DNA of 64,000 nucleotides from Rhodamnia argentea (Eukaryota; Streptophyta; Magnoliopsida; Myrtales; Myrtaceae), in assembly GCF_020921035.1 (NCBI RefSeq), contig NC_063157.1:9088001-9152000 (forward strand), written 5' to 3'. This document shows positions 10,901-22,700 of this stretch, in pieces. The notes beneath the pieces were generated by a model that saw only the letters and a list, made by a program, of their open reading frames with translations, was not told where the DNA came from and did no database searches. Position 1 is the first letter of the stretch. Every line of letters begins with the position of its first letter. The position numbers and the translations under genes are program-made.

Positions 10901-11392
10901 ATGGAGATGGCGGAAGAAGATGGCGGTGGAAACCCTACTCACAAGGCGCTGAACAAGAAGGTGGTGGCCATGCTGTACAAGGCGTTGGCGGCCGGTGATG
11001 GGGATGCCGTCTCGAAGCTAGTGACGTCGAGCGACGACTTGGAGTGGCGGTACCATGGGCCTCCGCAATGCCAGTACATGATGCGGGCGCTCACGGGTCA
11101 CCACTGGCGGCGCGAGCCGGAGGACCGCAAGTTCAGGTTCAAGCCCAGGAGGATCACGGCATTCCGCGACCGGGTCATCGTCGAGGGTTGGGATGGGCTG
11201 GACGCCTACTGGGTGCACGTTTGGGCCCTCAAGATGGAGGGTTCCCGCCCCGTCGTCGCCGAGTTCCGCGAGTACTTCAACACGTGGCTCACCGTGCTCG
11301 TCCGGTCCTTTGGTAGAGAGGTTAGGGTGTGGCAGAGCGAGCCGCGGCTGCATCGTAACCGCTCCCTACCCGACATCATCCTCGCTGTCTGA
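10901..11392 (+). CDS. Wound-induced protein WUN1/SAG20-like (NTF2-like fold)
   Basis: Single-exon gene of 163 codons. The protein fits the plant WI12/WUN1/SAG20 family, small NTF2-like proteins of roughly 100-170 residues induced by wounding, senescence or pathogens. Their biochemical activity is not established. Visible family marks are LYKALAAGDGDAVSKLV (residues 25-41), LEWRYHGPP (47-55), MMRALTG (60-66), YWVHVWAL (103-110), REYFNTWLTV (123-132) and a C-terminal VWQSEP. The first ATG (10901) is used; a second ATG in the same frame lies two codons later. The coding region is much richer in G+C than its surroundings, as usual for intronless plant genes. A TATA box lies close upstream. Its neighbours on both sides are repeats, so no functional context is available. 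Confidence 0.9.
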   Translation: MEMAEEDGGGNPTHKALNKKVVAMLYKALAAGDGDAVSKLVTSSDDLEWRYHGPPQCQYMMRALTGHHWRREPEDRKFRFKPRRITAFRDRVIVEGWDGLDAYWVHVWALKMEGSRPVVAEFREYFNTWLTVLVRSFGREVRVWQSEPRLHRNRSLPDIILAV

Positions 11393-13127
11393 TCGCCGTG
11401 TGTTCCATTCCCTTTTGCATTTCGTTCTCTTTTCATGTATGAAACAAAAGTCTTATTGTGAAAATAACGTGAGTGTCGGTACCTACTCCACAGGTAGAGC
11501 GAGCCGCGAAAGATCCACTATTTATAGCAAAGTTACAGAGTTACAATCATTCGCTGATGTGTTCTCAAAACCCGAAGACACGACTCATGTTTCTCTCACC
11601 AAGTTTTGTTAGAAAACCCTAATCCCGGGCATTCTCGAGTCAATCTTCCCTCTCATATATGAAAAAATCTTGAGATTCGATCCAAACTTTAAAGCCACGA
11701 ATTTGGCAAGAAATTGAGCAACAAAAACTGAACGAGTCTCCTCTATCATTGGATAACGCAGAGATTGTAGACGGAAACATGTACTTGAAGAGAGCAATTT
11801 GAGAGAATACAAGCAAATCGATCTATTGAAATCAAATTAAAATTGATTTCATGACGCATGGTAAAAAAAACATGTCCAGTGTAAATGGATGAGTGTGTCC
11901 AATGAACAAAAGATCCTATGAATATCTGTTATTAGATAGGTTGTACTATCATTTTTGGGTTACATAATTTGTAGGCCAACGAAAGTCACTTGCCGATCAT
12001 GTTAGGCAAGTCGACTCGATTTTGATGATAAATGTAAGGAAAATACTTTCCTGACAATACTGTTAGGGATAGTACAATCCGAACCTTAGATTGACACACC
12101 ATCACTGCATATTTTGCATAAAAAAACTCCTTGATTATGAAATCGTGCAATCAAAAATAAGCGACTGATCTTGTTAGGCGTCGGACTAGCAGCTTCCTAA
12201 ATGAAATTCATCACCTTCGACCAAATTTTTCTCCCAAGTCCGACCATCCGACTAGTTGTGGAAGGCAAATTAGTCATATATCATTTATCTACATGCGAGA
12301 AAAAAATAGGAAATAATCATAATAATGTTTCAGAATTGTATATGATGCGCATTTGCCACCGACTCCTTTCCATTTTTTTATATACGTGTCGTATAATCAG
12401 TCACCAGTTATGACGCGGTCGTAGGTCCAAGTAAAACTTTGTCGGAGTCGATGCCAAGGATATGTCACAACCGGTTTGGCGATTTCCAAAATTCGAGGGT
12501 CGAATTGAAAATTTTGCAACGTGGGTGAGGCAATCTAGTACAGCCCTAGAAATTTGAGGACCATAGGTAGAATTTCCTGTAGAATAATTCATAAATGTTT
12601 AACATTTAACTTAAATTTAATGAGCATTGTGCATATGTCCAACTCGTGAAGGCATTCTTCCAAGGGGATTGTATTATGCAATCAGACGTTGGGATAACTA
12701 ACTTGTATAGGGATTCCAATTAAAGCTATGCTAAAAGAAAAGGAGGATGAAGGGGAGAGAAGGGAAAGGAAATTTTCCATCTCCAATACCTAATTAGTTG
12801 AGAACTGAGGCTCCACAAGCCGACTTTCCATGATCTTCCTCAGATATAGTTGTTGGGTGCGATTTATATTCTCCATCGATAGGAAAGCAAGAGACACATG
12901 AAAGCTTTTATCATTTGGATCCATATATTATTGGTAGTTTGGACATGAGCTGTGAATAGCTATGACTATATAATATCTTATTCGTTTGTAATTGAGTGAT
13001 GTAATAGAGAGATACAATGCGTTAATTATACTAGAATCCACTACTGGATTTAGCACTAGTTTAAGGGTGAACTAAAAGATCCTTATGTATCGATTTCCTC
13101 TTTCTTGTTTTTACGCTCTATTTTATT
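11393..13127. other. Intergenic, nothing recognised
   Basis: AT-rich sequence after the WUN1-like gene. Open frames are short and lack domains. The first few hundred bases should hold the 3' UTR of the upstream gene. Confidence 0.6.
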
Positions 13128-13334
13128 GTGGTTGCGCCCTGTATTAACAATGGTTTCATTGCTCGGTTAGCAACAATGCATGACAGGCTATTTTGCCAAG
13201 GAGACGCAACAAAAGTGGAATTTGCATTGACTTCTGATTGTGTTCTTTGTTATGATTCTCATGAATCTCGAGACCATCCATATTTTAGTTGCTCCTCCTC
13301 TCAAATATTGTACCCTGAAGTTTTCTTCAAATAA
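13128..13334 (+). pseudogene. LINE-type zinc-binding RT domain fragment (zf-RVT)
   Basis: A 68-codon frame resembles the zinc-binding domain that follows reverse transcriptase in plant non-LTR retrotransposons: 'ARLATMHDRLF', then 'CVLCYDSHESRDHPYFSC'. This gives the C-x2-C ... H-x4-C spacing of that domain. No reverse transcriptase or endonuclease is found nearby. It is a scrap of a LINE, or of a gene made from one. Confidence 0.6.
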
Positions 13335-14245
13335 ATTGCTTGCTGATGGAAAAAATAGAAAGAAAAAGATGTTGATAAGTGGCCCCCCAACTCGAGCCAA
13401 AGCCAACTGCAACTAATTGTGAAGAGGAAATGCCACGACCATGCTCTAATTTAGATCATTGCTCAATAACTGTTAAACCTACCGTTCGACAGCTAATTTA
13501 GTCATACAATTTTTAATTTGGCGATAGTCCGGTCCCAACCCTTTTGACGGTTTGTCAAACAAATTCTTCTTCGGGCGGTAATCAATGATGTGGACAACAG
13601 ATGTCTTACGTGGCATGGTCGACGCCGATGTAAACGATTTTTATAATTTTTTTTAAAAAAATATGAATTTTTTTTCCTTTTCTTCTCTTTGATTTTTATT
13701 TTTTTTCTTCCATCCTATTTCGCAGGTTGGAGGCTGCAAGCGAGGCGGCAACACTCTCGTCAACCTCTAGCAAGGGCATCACTAACCCCAAGAAAGGGCG
13801 ATGCTTTTAGTTGCCAAAGAGGGCATGACGACTATCGTGACCGTTCAAAAAATTGTAAGTTGAGGGATTGCTAAGTCCGAAAAGTCGGCTCGAGTCCTCT
13901 CAAGTGCTACCCAATGCAACTTGTGCCATTTAGCATGCCAAATTCAATTCATTTCGGAGTCGGAACTAATCATTAATTATTGACAGATTGATTAGATACT
14001 TAAGTAAAGTATGAGAGTATGCGTGACTTAAACAAACTGGAGACTAAATGGATTCGAGGATTCAATTACACTGGATTTAATATATACGGGCTTTGTCCAG
14101 TTTATTAGTTAAGTTCAGAACTATTCCCTTAAGTCCACTCACCGCCGGTACGATAAATATGCAAATGTTCCTAATATCTATATGCAATTAATTACTAATT
14201 TTGTTTAGGATGGGAGTCTATCCCTAATTATTGTGCAATGAATAA
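13335..14245. other. Intergenic, nothing recognised
   Basis: No gene is visible. 13560-13870 has the look of a dispersed repeat (a 'gtcttacgtggcatggtcgac' block followed by T-rich sequence), but I could not place its ends. Confidence 0.5.
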
Positions 14246-15479
14246 CTAAGGTGCGAATAGTAACGTTTTTGTTCCCGGAAACAATTTCTGAGCTGAAATA
14301 ATTTCTTTTTATTATGTTTTCAGAAACAGTTTCTAATAGGGGTGAGCGGTTCCATGTTTCTTACGGGTTTCACATGGAACCCGAAACCTACCTGTCGGAA
14401 CAGGTTTCTCATTTTTAGAACCTGGAACCTACCCATCACACCTTGGAATCTGGAACCTACCCTATCACAGGTTCTAAGGGCGGTTCCAGGGTACTCAAGA
14501 ACCTATCAATTTCTTTTATTTTTTTATTTTTAGTTAAGCAAAATGAGAGTGAACGCTACAACATCTAAGAGAAAGTAGATGTGAGTGATTTTAGGCTATG
14601 TATAGGTTACATTTAGAACATGAAACCAATCCATTGGAGCACGTTTATCTTTTTTTGGAACCTGAAACATAAAAAATTGTTTGGCTCCAAATTATACACT
14701 CATCATCGGATGCCATAGAACATTGTATAATTGTGCAAAAATATATATCAAGAAAAATATAAAAATTTATTTCGGAATCTAGGGTCCGGGTTCTAGGTAG
14801 TGGAACCTGGAACCTATCTGTTGGAGCAGGTTCCTCAATTTTTGGAACATGGAACCTACCCTACATACCTTGGAACCTGGAATCAGAGTGAATCCTACGG
14901 GTTCCGGTTCCAGGTTCTCGGTTCTACCCTGGAATCATGTTCACCCCTAATTTCTGAATAGAAGAACGCATTTTGTAACTGCACAGAATTTCTAATCTCG
15001 AAATAAAATAAAATAACAGAAATACATTTAGTATGACCCTAAAAATTTCTATTCTCAAGTTTTTTTAATTTAATTATAAAAATGTCAGTAGAGGCAATAA
15101 GGACTGGTGAATTGCAGCGGCGACCTGCGGCGATTAGCGACCAGCTACGGTGATTGGCAACCAGTGGCCGCCGCGACGGCAGCAATTGATGACTAGCAAT
15201 GGGGGCGGTGACCGAGAACGGGGGCGGTGACCAATGAGGGACTTGTGGTTATAAAGACGAGCATTAAGTTACACCGAGCTTGTTTTTTATCTTTTTAAAA
15301 TGACATTATTTCTCTTTTGTTCTCCGAAACAAAGAAACTACTTTTCTTTTACTTCTTATTTCTGTTCTCAAGGAAAAAAAAATCAATTAAAGTACACAAA
15401 CGGATTTCTGTTCTTTTTCTATTTCAGGAAACAAAAGAACGGAAAAATAAAGAATAAAAGACTTTACCAAACAGACCCT
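14246..15479. mobile_element. Candidate TIR element with GC-rich core (copy 2 of the core family), carrying a nested hAT MITE
   Basis: The left end (from 14249: aaggtgcgaatagtaacg) and the reverse complement of the right end (to 15479: tagggtctgtttggtaaag) are loosely similar and resemble the ends of the TIR family at 17616, 38531, 39113 and 41798. The interior has a GC-rich core at 15113-15245 made of 'gcggcga/gcgacc/ggcggtgacc' units, flanked by AT-rich arms. A separate hAT-type MITE (14337-14949) splits the left arm. The end match is imperfect, so the call is tentative. Confidence 0.33.
14337..14949. mobile_element. hAT-type MITE with internal 'ggaacctggaacctaccc' repeats
   Basis: Ends are TAGGGGTGAGC on the left and GTTCACCCCTA on the right, inverted copies of the TAGGGGTG end common in plant hAT MITEs. 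Flanking 8-mers are gtttctaa (14329-14336) and atttctga (14950-14957), matching at 6 of 8 positions with both differences being transitions. That fits a decayed 8-bp hAT target-site duplication. The inside is built from diverged 'ggaacctg/ggaacctaccc' units in both orientations. No transposase is present. Confidence 0.7.
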
Positions 15480-16459
15480 AAATGGGTCGCAATAATGTAG
15501 GTGTCAACAGCGGCTCTCGCCTGTGGCCGGTGCCAAGCCTTGGCGACTTGCTATTGAAGAACGAAGAAAAAGAAAAAATCCTGAAAAATTTACAAAAATT
15601 ATCCACGTTAACACCGATCATACTACGTAAGACCACAAACACTGACTAAATTGTGAGGTCAGCAATTTCCAATCAAAATTATTCACAATGGCTACTTTGA
15701 CAAATCGTCAAAATGTTTAGAATTAAATTCACAAAAATTGTTGGAACTTTATCGATGGTTTTCTCTTGTCTAATAAATTCAAAGAGGAAAGTAGCATACA
15801 AAAATTTGAAAGTATGATTTTTGGGAAGGCAATGGGTCGGGTCTAACAGGGTACTCGACCCATCTCGGATCTTAATACGTTTAAAATGGGTTGCGACTTA
15901 AGATTGTGGGACGGGTTCGGGGTAATACATACAAAACCTATAGGAATTGAGACAGATTTGGGATTTTGTCATGGGTAATCTGAATCCCGAACCCAACGAG
16001 CCATTCTGAAAAAAAAAAAAATGTGCTCTTTTGGGGAACATGATGTCACGTTTGTAGTTTCGTATATGTGAAAATAGAAATGGCTTATGCTCCTCTAAAT
16101 TATTCTACAACATCCACAATCCTTTTCGCACTTAGGGACCAATATGGAATTGAGATGTCTCAATTCATCCTATTTCATCATATCCGAGATGTGATATGGT
16201 TCCGAATTGTATAATCTTCAAGTTCATGGCTATGGATATTCAATCAAAATGATATATTGGTAGAATTTAGATCATATTGTAATTATTATGTAGGAAAGAT
16301 GGTCGCCGAAACCTTTGAGATTCCGACAGGTATTGATTAATCAAAGTGTAGAGGATTTGGAGAACAATTAATAAGATTTTATTGGATTGGAAATGGATAT
16401 TGCAAAAGACAAGTGTCGGATGGAATAAGCTCTCCGAAATCCTTACCGCTGTCATCTTT
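15480..16459. other. Intergenic with a hAT-like repeat remnant
   Basis: No gene. 15830-16010 holds 'ggcaatgggtcgggtc', then 'acccatctcggatc', then 'gggtaatctgaatcccgaac', the texture of a non-autonomous hAT element, but clear ends were not found. The rest is AT-rich with no recognisable frame. Confidence 0.45.
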
Positions 16460-17209
16460 AGGGAAAATACATAGTAAATGTGAAAAATAAGGACAATTTA
16501 AAATAAATGACCTGAAATGCCTTCATTTTCTCAAATAAGGGCTTAAAGTGGTCCTTGTTTCAAATAAAGGCCTGAAGTGCCATCATTATTTCAAATAAGG
16601 ACCTGAAGTGGTTATGACTGTTTCAAATAAAGGCTTGACTTCGCCGATTGGCTGGCCGACCAACAAATGTTCCGGCCAATCAAGGATATTTTCATCAAAA
16701 TACAATTTTATTTTTATTTTTAGTTCAATGAAATTAAGAAATACAACAACAAAAAAGGAAACATAGGTGGGTGGGCTATCCTCTTGTCGGTGGGGGTGGT
16801 AGCAATGGTCGGCGAGATTAACGAGAGCCAACGATCTCGTCGGCCGGAGGCCAAGGCCAGCCGGGAGAGGGTCGTTGGCCAAGGCGGCGACCCTCGCCTA
16901 GGTCCGGCGGCGTCCACAAGTGGGAGGGCTACCTCCCGCTTGTGTTTCTTTATTTTTTTTATTTTTTAATTTTTTAAAAAATTAAAAGAGAAAAATAGAC
17001 AAAATAAGTTAAAATGACCAATTGGTGAGAGGCCTCTTTTTTAAGATTGATATAGTGACTTCATATCCTTATTTAAAATAATATTCACTTCGGGCCCTTG
17101 GCTGAAATAATGAAGGCACTTCATATTCTTATTTGAAATGAAATCCACTCCATGTTTTTATTTGAGAAAATGAGGATACTCGGGGCCCTTATATGAATTT
17201 TTTTTCCTA
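16460..17209. mobile_element. Foldback element, 'AATAAGGACCTGAAGTG' family, copy B (most complete)
   Basis: The outer ends are inverted copies (TTTAGGGAAAA, and TTTAGGAAAAA on the other strand). The left arm has about four units like 'tttcaaataaggacctgaagtg'; the right arm has the same units inverted ('cacttcatattcttatttga'). The centre (16770-16925) is GC-rich (gtcggcgagattaacgag, ccaaggcggcgaccctcgcc) and is followed by an A/T-rich homopolymer-like stretch. No protein is encoded. Confidence 0.65.
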
Positions 17210-17404
17210 AAAAATATGATTGTGGTATCTCCATAAAGTTAGATTTGGCATATAGGACATCTAAAATTGATAATTAACCTGAACTCATTAAGAATTTAAT
17301 TGTACCCGTTTATAAGGCATTATGTTCTCACCATTTTGGAGTTAACAGACAATTTAGATTCACAAGACTGATACACAAAAGGATCGTTAAAATATAGAAA
17401 ATAT

Positions 17405-17560
17405 TATCCCCACAATCAGCGCAGTCGATGAGAGGGATTTATTGCTCAAAAACTTGAGGTTGCCTATTTCAATCCCACCAACTACATGTAAATTGTTTTG
17501 CAAAACCTCATCTCAAACCGTTCATAGCACTTTTATAAGGCTTTCAGGATGTTTCATGAG
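17405..17560 (+). mobile_element. tRNA-derived SINE-like copy 2
   Basis: An A-box-like 'cagcgcagtcgatgagagg' (about 17418-17436) and a B-box-like 'atttcaatccc' (17466-17476) are followed by 'accaactacatgtaaattg'. The last block is alignable with the stretch following the B box in the copy at 10232. No tail or target duplication was determined. Confidence 0.4.
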
Positions 17561-17615
17561 CCTTCGATAGCAAAGCCTCGATGCTCATGCCCATGGGCAG
17601 GAAACAAGGAAAATT

Positions 17616-18429
17616 AAGGACGTGCATGGTAACACTTACGGAAGTGAATTTCTGTTTCAGAAGTGTTTCTGGAGCAGAAATCCGTATGATAATGCAATTT
17701 TTGAAGTAGAAATCCATTTAGTTATGCAACATTACTCTTCTACTTCTAAAATAAAATTCTATCTGAAGCAGAAATTCGTATTGTAATACAATTTTTGAAG
17801 TAGAAATCCATTTAGTTATGCAACATTACTCTTCTACTTCTAAAATAAATTCTACTTTTGAAGTTATTTTTTACCCAATTTTAGAAGTTAAAAAAAGTTA
17901 TTGCTCTTTCAAAAATAGAAATCTCTCAACATCAATATTTCTATCACTTCATCCTTTTTTTCATTTTCATCTCTCTCCCAACCACAACTCCGCCGTCGCC
18001 ACCCACCGCCGACCACCGCCCACTGCCACTCCCCGCTAGCCACCGACCGCCCCCACGACCACCGCCTACCACTGCGACCACCGCTTGTCGCCGTATATGA
18101 CAGCCCGAGTAAAAAAAAAATCAAATTTTTTTTAAAAGAAATTAAAAAAATAAAAATAAAGTAGAAATTTTTTGGGCGCCGATAATAATTCTTCATAAAA
18201 TATTTTGTGTTAATAATGTTTTAGAAGTAAAATTTTTTATCGTTACCAAACGAATTTCTGTTCCAAAAGCAGAAAATTTGTCCTAATATCAAGCGCTTTT
18301 CTCTTACTAGAAATCAACTTATGAAGCAGAAGTAGAGCAATAAACCTTTACTCAAAAGCAAATGTAAAAAAAATATAACTTTTAGTCAGAAGTTGATTTT
18401 TAAAGCGGAAGTGTTGCCATGCGCGCCTT
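17616..18429. mobile_element. TIR element with GC-rich core, copy 1
   Basis: The left end AAGGACGTGCATGGTAACAC and the reverse complement of the right end (AAGGCGCGCATGGCAACACT) match at most positions. Subterminal sequence repeats 'tctacttctaaaataaa' and 'agaaatccatttagttatgc'. A GC-rich core (17990-18090) has 'ccaccgcc/cgaccgcc' units. The same ends, arms and core recur at 38531-39118 and 39113-39821. There is no transposase, so it is non-autonomous. Confidence 0.65.
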
Positions 18430-19773
18430 GTACCCGGAAATTCAACCTTCACCCTGGCAACCTTTTTGCCTTTTTGTTCTTTTTCCCCTTGAAGCCAAGC
18501 CGAGTTGCATAAAACCTACTTTTAGTTCACAAAAAATCAGGAAGCCTGCACGTGCACAGAAATTTTTTTAGCACAGATATTGGACCTTTTGGAATCCTGA
18601 CGTCTTTCTAAAACGGAAAAACATGAAAATGCACCATTTTAGTGGAGCTTTTTTTTTATTCCCCCCAGTTTCTCTTTCCACTGTTTTATCAATTTCCTTA
18701 TGCAAGTCTTTCACACAATTATCAAATAACACTCAGTTAAGTGAATCTGGGTTGAAATCCAAATTAGTAAGAGTAATTCACATGAACTTTCGAATGCCCC
18801 CTCCGTATGGTGGTAGGCTGGTGGCCTTTGATCCTAGTTGGGTCGACTTTCCGTTCTGTCACATTTCTTCTGATTACATTCCTCTGCTTTTGCCTTTAGT
18901 GTGTGAACTATTTACGTGGGGATTAGCGCACCATGAAAAAGAAATTCTATCATTCTTCTTTTGTTAAGAGTCCATGATAGTTGCACATTACTATTTTCTC
19001 CACCACAGACATTATCGCATTAGCCACCCAAATAATAACTCAAATGATGCAAAGTATCCATTTGAAAGGAACAAAGTACAATCTTATTACACTGTTGAAA
19101 AAAACAAAACTAGAATATCATAAACCACTACATATAACGGGTATCACTTGAATCACTATTTCTAGCAGAAAGTGTGGAGTGCCCAATGATGTGTTTATAA
19201 TCTCAGAAAGCTAAAAAAAAAATCATGCTTCCCCTGTATGACCACATACTTTCTCGCTATGAACAAATCACATGTACAATTTGAATGTCAAAAAGCGCAT
19301 CTCATATATAACGTACATGGTCGGGTCATGAGAAGAAGCTACGACGACTGACCTAGCAGATACAGAACTTGAGATGGGAGGCATTCTTCTCATTCACAAA
19401 AGGCATTCATGAAATCATCTGAAGATACAATTTTTGCTGCATTTCTGATCTTAGCTTCCATTGCCATGCCATGGAAAAGCTCTTCTAGAGAAACAAAAGA
19501 GAGGGTAAAATTAGTGATGGCTCTGTGTATGGGCACGCATGTCTGAGAGAGAGGGGGAGAATACCCACAACTTAGCATGTTAACCATCGCACAACTCTAC
19601 CTAGGAAGATATCCAGCCACTGCGAACAGATAATGTCGATACTTGCTCAGCCAATGAATTCCCAACTCAATGACCTTCAGTGGGTATGCACCATACAGTG
19701 GCAGATCATCATCACCAATCCACATGGTGGCACCCATAAATAAATTCCAAATCCATATTGCATTTCTAATCTC
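18430..19773. other. Intergenic, including the LTN1 3' flank
   Basis: No gene recognised; the 114-codon plus-strand frame at 18623-18967 has no known domain. The right-hand few hundred bases, read on the minus strand, follow the LTN1 stop codon and should contain its 3' UTR. Confidence 0.55.
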
Positions 19774-22700
19774 TCATAGGAAAGTAGATTGGCATAGAGG
19801 GCAATTTGACTTTTGTGAAGTATTGAACCACTTGAAAATGCATTTACTGTGGAATTTATGTTTGCAGACTTTGCAAGCCTTGCTTGGAAGGCTATGGTTC
19901 TCTGTGTGGATAACGCTGTAGCAGATAGGGCATTCTTCAACACCTTCAAATTTCTTGTCGATATTCCGTTTCCATATTCGAATAGCTTCAGCTAAAGCTC
20001 CATTCTGCACGACATGAAGACATAGTAATAAATTTCAAGATATCGTTCCGTCAGCTTATAAATGTCATAAATTTCAAAATATCCTTCCGTCAGCTTATAA
20101 ATATTAGCCACTCATTTCCCCTAAATTAGGAGAATATGGTCCAAAAAAAAAAAAAATTAGGAGAATATGGAGGAGCAGATGGTATAGGAACTTTTAGGCT
20201 CTATTTATTTCGCAAAAAATGTGACAATTCTGAAAAGTGTTTTCCAACAAGTCATTTTCTGGTGTTTGACTAAAACTTGAAAAATGAACTAGAAACTATT
20301 TCCGTTGTAAATCTGATTTGACTTTCCTAAATAGACATAAACTATCTGGGTGCTAATGACTCGCGCATGGGTAGCCGAGGAATCAGGCACGGGCACTGGG
20401 TCCCGCGCCCAGCTCCCAAGCACGAGCATCAGTCCCGAGTTCACAGAAGCCGGGCCCGAGAACCCGGTGACCCTGCCCAGCTCCCTGGCGCCCAGGCTTG
20501 GGTCCATTGAGGCCGACCCCGGGTGGCGACAGGCCCAAGTCCATCGAGACTGGGCCCAGGACATCAGTGCCGGTGCCCGGTCCATGCAGGCCAAGTCTCT
20601 AACCCCGATGCCCAGACCTGGGTCCATCGAGGCCAGGCACAGGACCCTGGCACACGTGCCCAGGTCCAGGTCCATTGAGGCTTTAATAACTAATATTACT
20701 ACTGCTGGATCATCACATCCTACGGCGCACTCCCACATATATTTCCTGTGCATAAAGAAGGCTTGGAGGGAGCTCATTTTGACCTCCTAAAATACAGCGC
20801 TCGAACTTGTCAATCACATAAAAGTACCCAGCTTAAAATTCCCGAACCTCAGCTTCCAAAAGGCAATAAAAATATACAGTGAGCTAAAAACTCATACAAA
20901 GCATTTACCTGATTGCGTACGAATGACATCATGGACAATAACCACTTCCTCTGCTTGTCTTCACTAATACCCTTACTCCTTGGACAGTCGACATCAACTT
21001 GCTGTAATGGGTATGATGCAGGAAGACGAATGACAAGGTCAAATCCAGTCTCTTCCTTTGTATAGGTAGCAACAACCTCATTTGCTGCTTTGCTTACCCG
21101 AATCGAAAAGTTTTCATCTACAAAGCTGGCTTTCTTGATCTGCAACAAGTATTGATGCGTCAGACAATTTCAAAAGGAAGCAGTCGATCATCCAACTAAT
21201 CAGACATTAAGGAAAGTTTGCCGTAAGGAAACTCTCTTGGACATACAACTGCTTGGCCACTTATAATAGTAACATTTTCATCCAGAACCCGACGAATTTC
21301 ATGAAGTCCTTCAACAGAAAATACCTGACATCATCTTAATCAAATTACACACACCTGGGATAACTCATTTGAGATTAAGGGAGGGCTGCACCATGTTTTT
21401 GTGAAATATTCAATTGTTGACCGGTCACGCAGATATCCAAACCACTCTCGCACGTAGGCAGGAAGAAGACGCAGCATCAATCCAAAAATTGCTCCAGCAA
21501 GTGATGCCATTGTCAGTGGCTCAATAGGCCAAAGAGATTCCACTGAAGACAGCAAACAGCCTCTAGTGATGGCCTCTTTTGCAGCCTCATATACCCCAGC
21601 AGGAAACTCTGTGTCTTTCTTTTTCTGATTAGATGGTACTGCCACATCCAAAATATGCTGGAACAGGCAGTCAATAATAACTGGATCAACAGAATTATGT
21701 ATATATTGAACCAATCTCTCTCTTGCAGGTGAAGATGGTAAAGACCATATATGTGACAGCAACAAGGACCAAGCAAGAAGTATGTGCACCTGCAAAAGAA
21801 ACATCGAATGAAAAGGTATTTCATGACCACATCAGTCTGTTCAAACATGGAAGAGCCTAGACTATGCAGGTGGCTGATCTAACATTATATGAGATCAATA
21901 TGAATGAAATGAGATGCTCATTGACCAAACATTAATACCCGTTCTTCTGCCAGCAAATCCATCTCAAACATCTTACGGGATTTCTCAATCATGGATGATA
22001 TTTCCTCCTTCAAATGGACATTTTGCTCTGATAAAAGATCAATCTTGCTGGAATCCTGCTCGCCATCCAAGGTAATCATAGTTTCTTCTCTGATAGCCAT
22101 GTGAGAAACAGGTTCACTGGAAAGCATTCTGTAAGCAGCAAACTGCAACGGTGGTGCTGGCTTGGGAGAGAATAAAATGGCATAAAGTGAACTTATAGAT
22201 CCTTTGCTCAGACCCCAACAATCTACCGACCTCACTGCTCTTTCTCTAGCAAGGGGAGAGGATTCATTAACTCCACGCGCTACTGACTCCCAAAAGTAAA
22301 GATTATCAAGCAATGACAACGCTACAACAGAAGCAGCCTCATGAGAGTGTAAACTTGCAATGGCCTCAGCAAGACCAGCACATAAAAAGATCCTAAGTAT
22401 ACCCCCGGTTATTCTATCTTTTGTGGATTCCCATTTCTCAGTTCTTGAAGGATCTTGATCATCTACAACTTTTGCTAGTTGGACACCGGAGAAAGAAGAA
22501 TATGCTAGAAGTGCAGATTTGGCTGTGTCTAGTCGATTATGGTCCTTAATTAAAACAATTTGCTCAAGCTTCTCAATGATGCTAAAATCCGACTTATCAG
22601 AACAAGAGTCGTCAGTTATCACATCGTTTACATTCTCTACAACATCCTCCATCATTACAACTGCTGATTGAATCCAAAACCTTGTCATAGACAAAACGAA

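Noticed and set aside
11018..11612. Several frames overlapping the WUN1-like gene
   Set aside because: They are shadows in other frames of a GC-rich coding exon whose own frame has clear family motifs.
18623..18967. Plus-strand frame of 114 codons in an intergenic region
   Set aside because: Hydrophobic start and no stop for a while, but no recognisable domain, no neighbours and AT-rich codon use; insufficient evidence for a gene.
20289..20790. Frames of 146 and 162 codons on opposite strands
   Set aside because: Both are translations of the degenerate GC-rich repeat inside LTN1 intron 15.
21247..21324. A 78-base minus-strand open segment in LTN1 intron 14 with AG before it and GTATGT after it, in phase (26 protein-like codons)
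   Set aside because: The intron separating it from exon 14 would be only 30 nt, too short to splice in plants, and exon 14 joins exon 15 smoothly without it. RNA reads across 20.9-21.8 kb would settle it.
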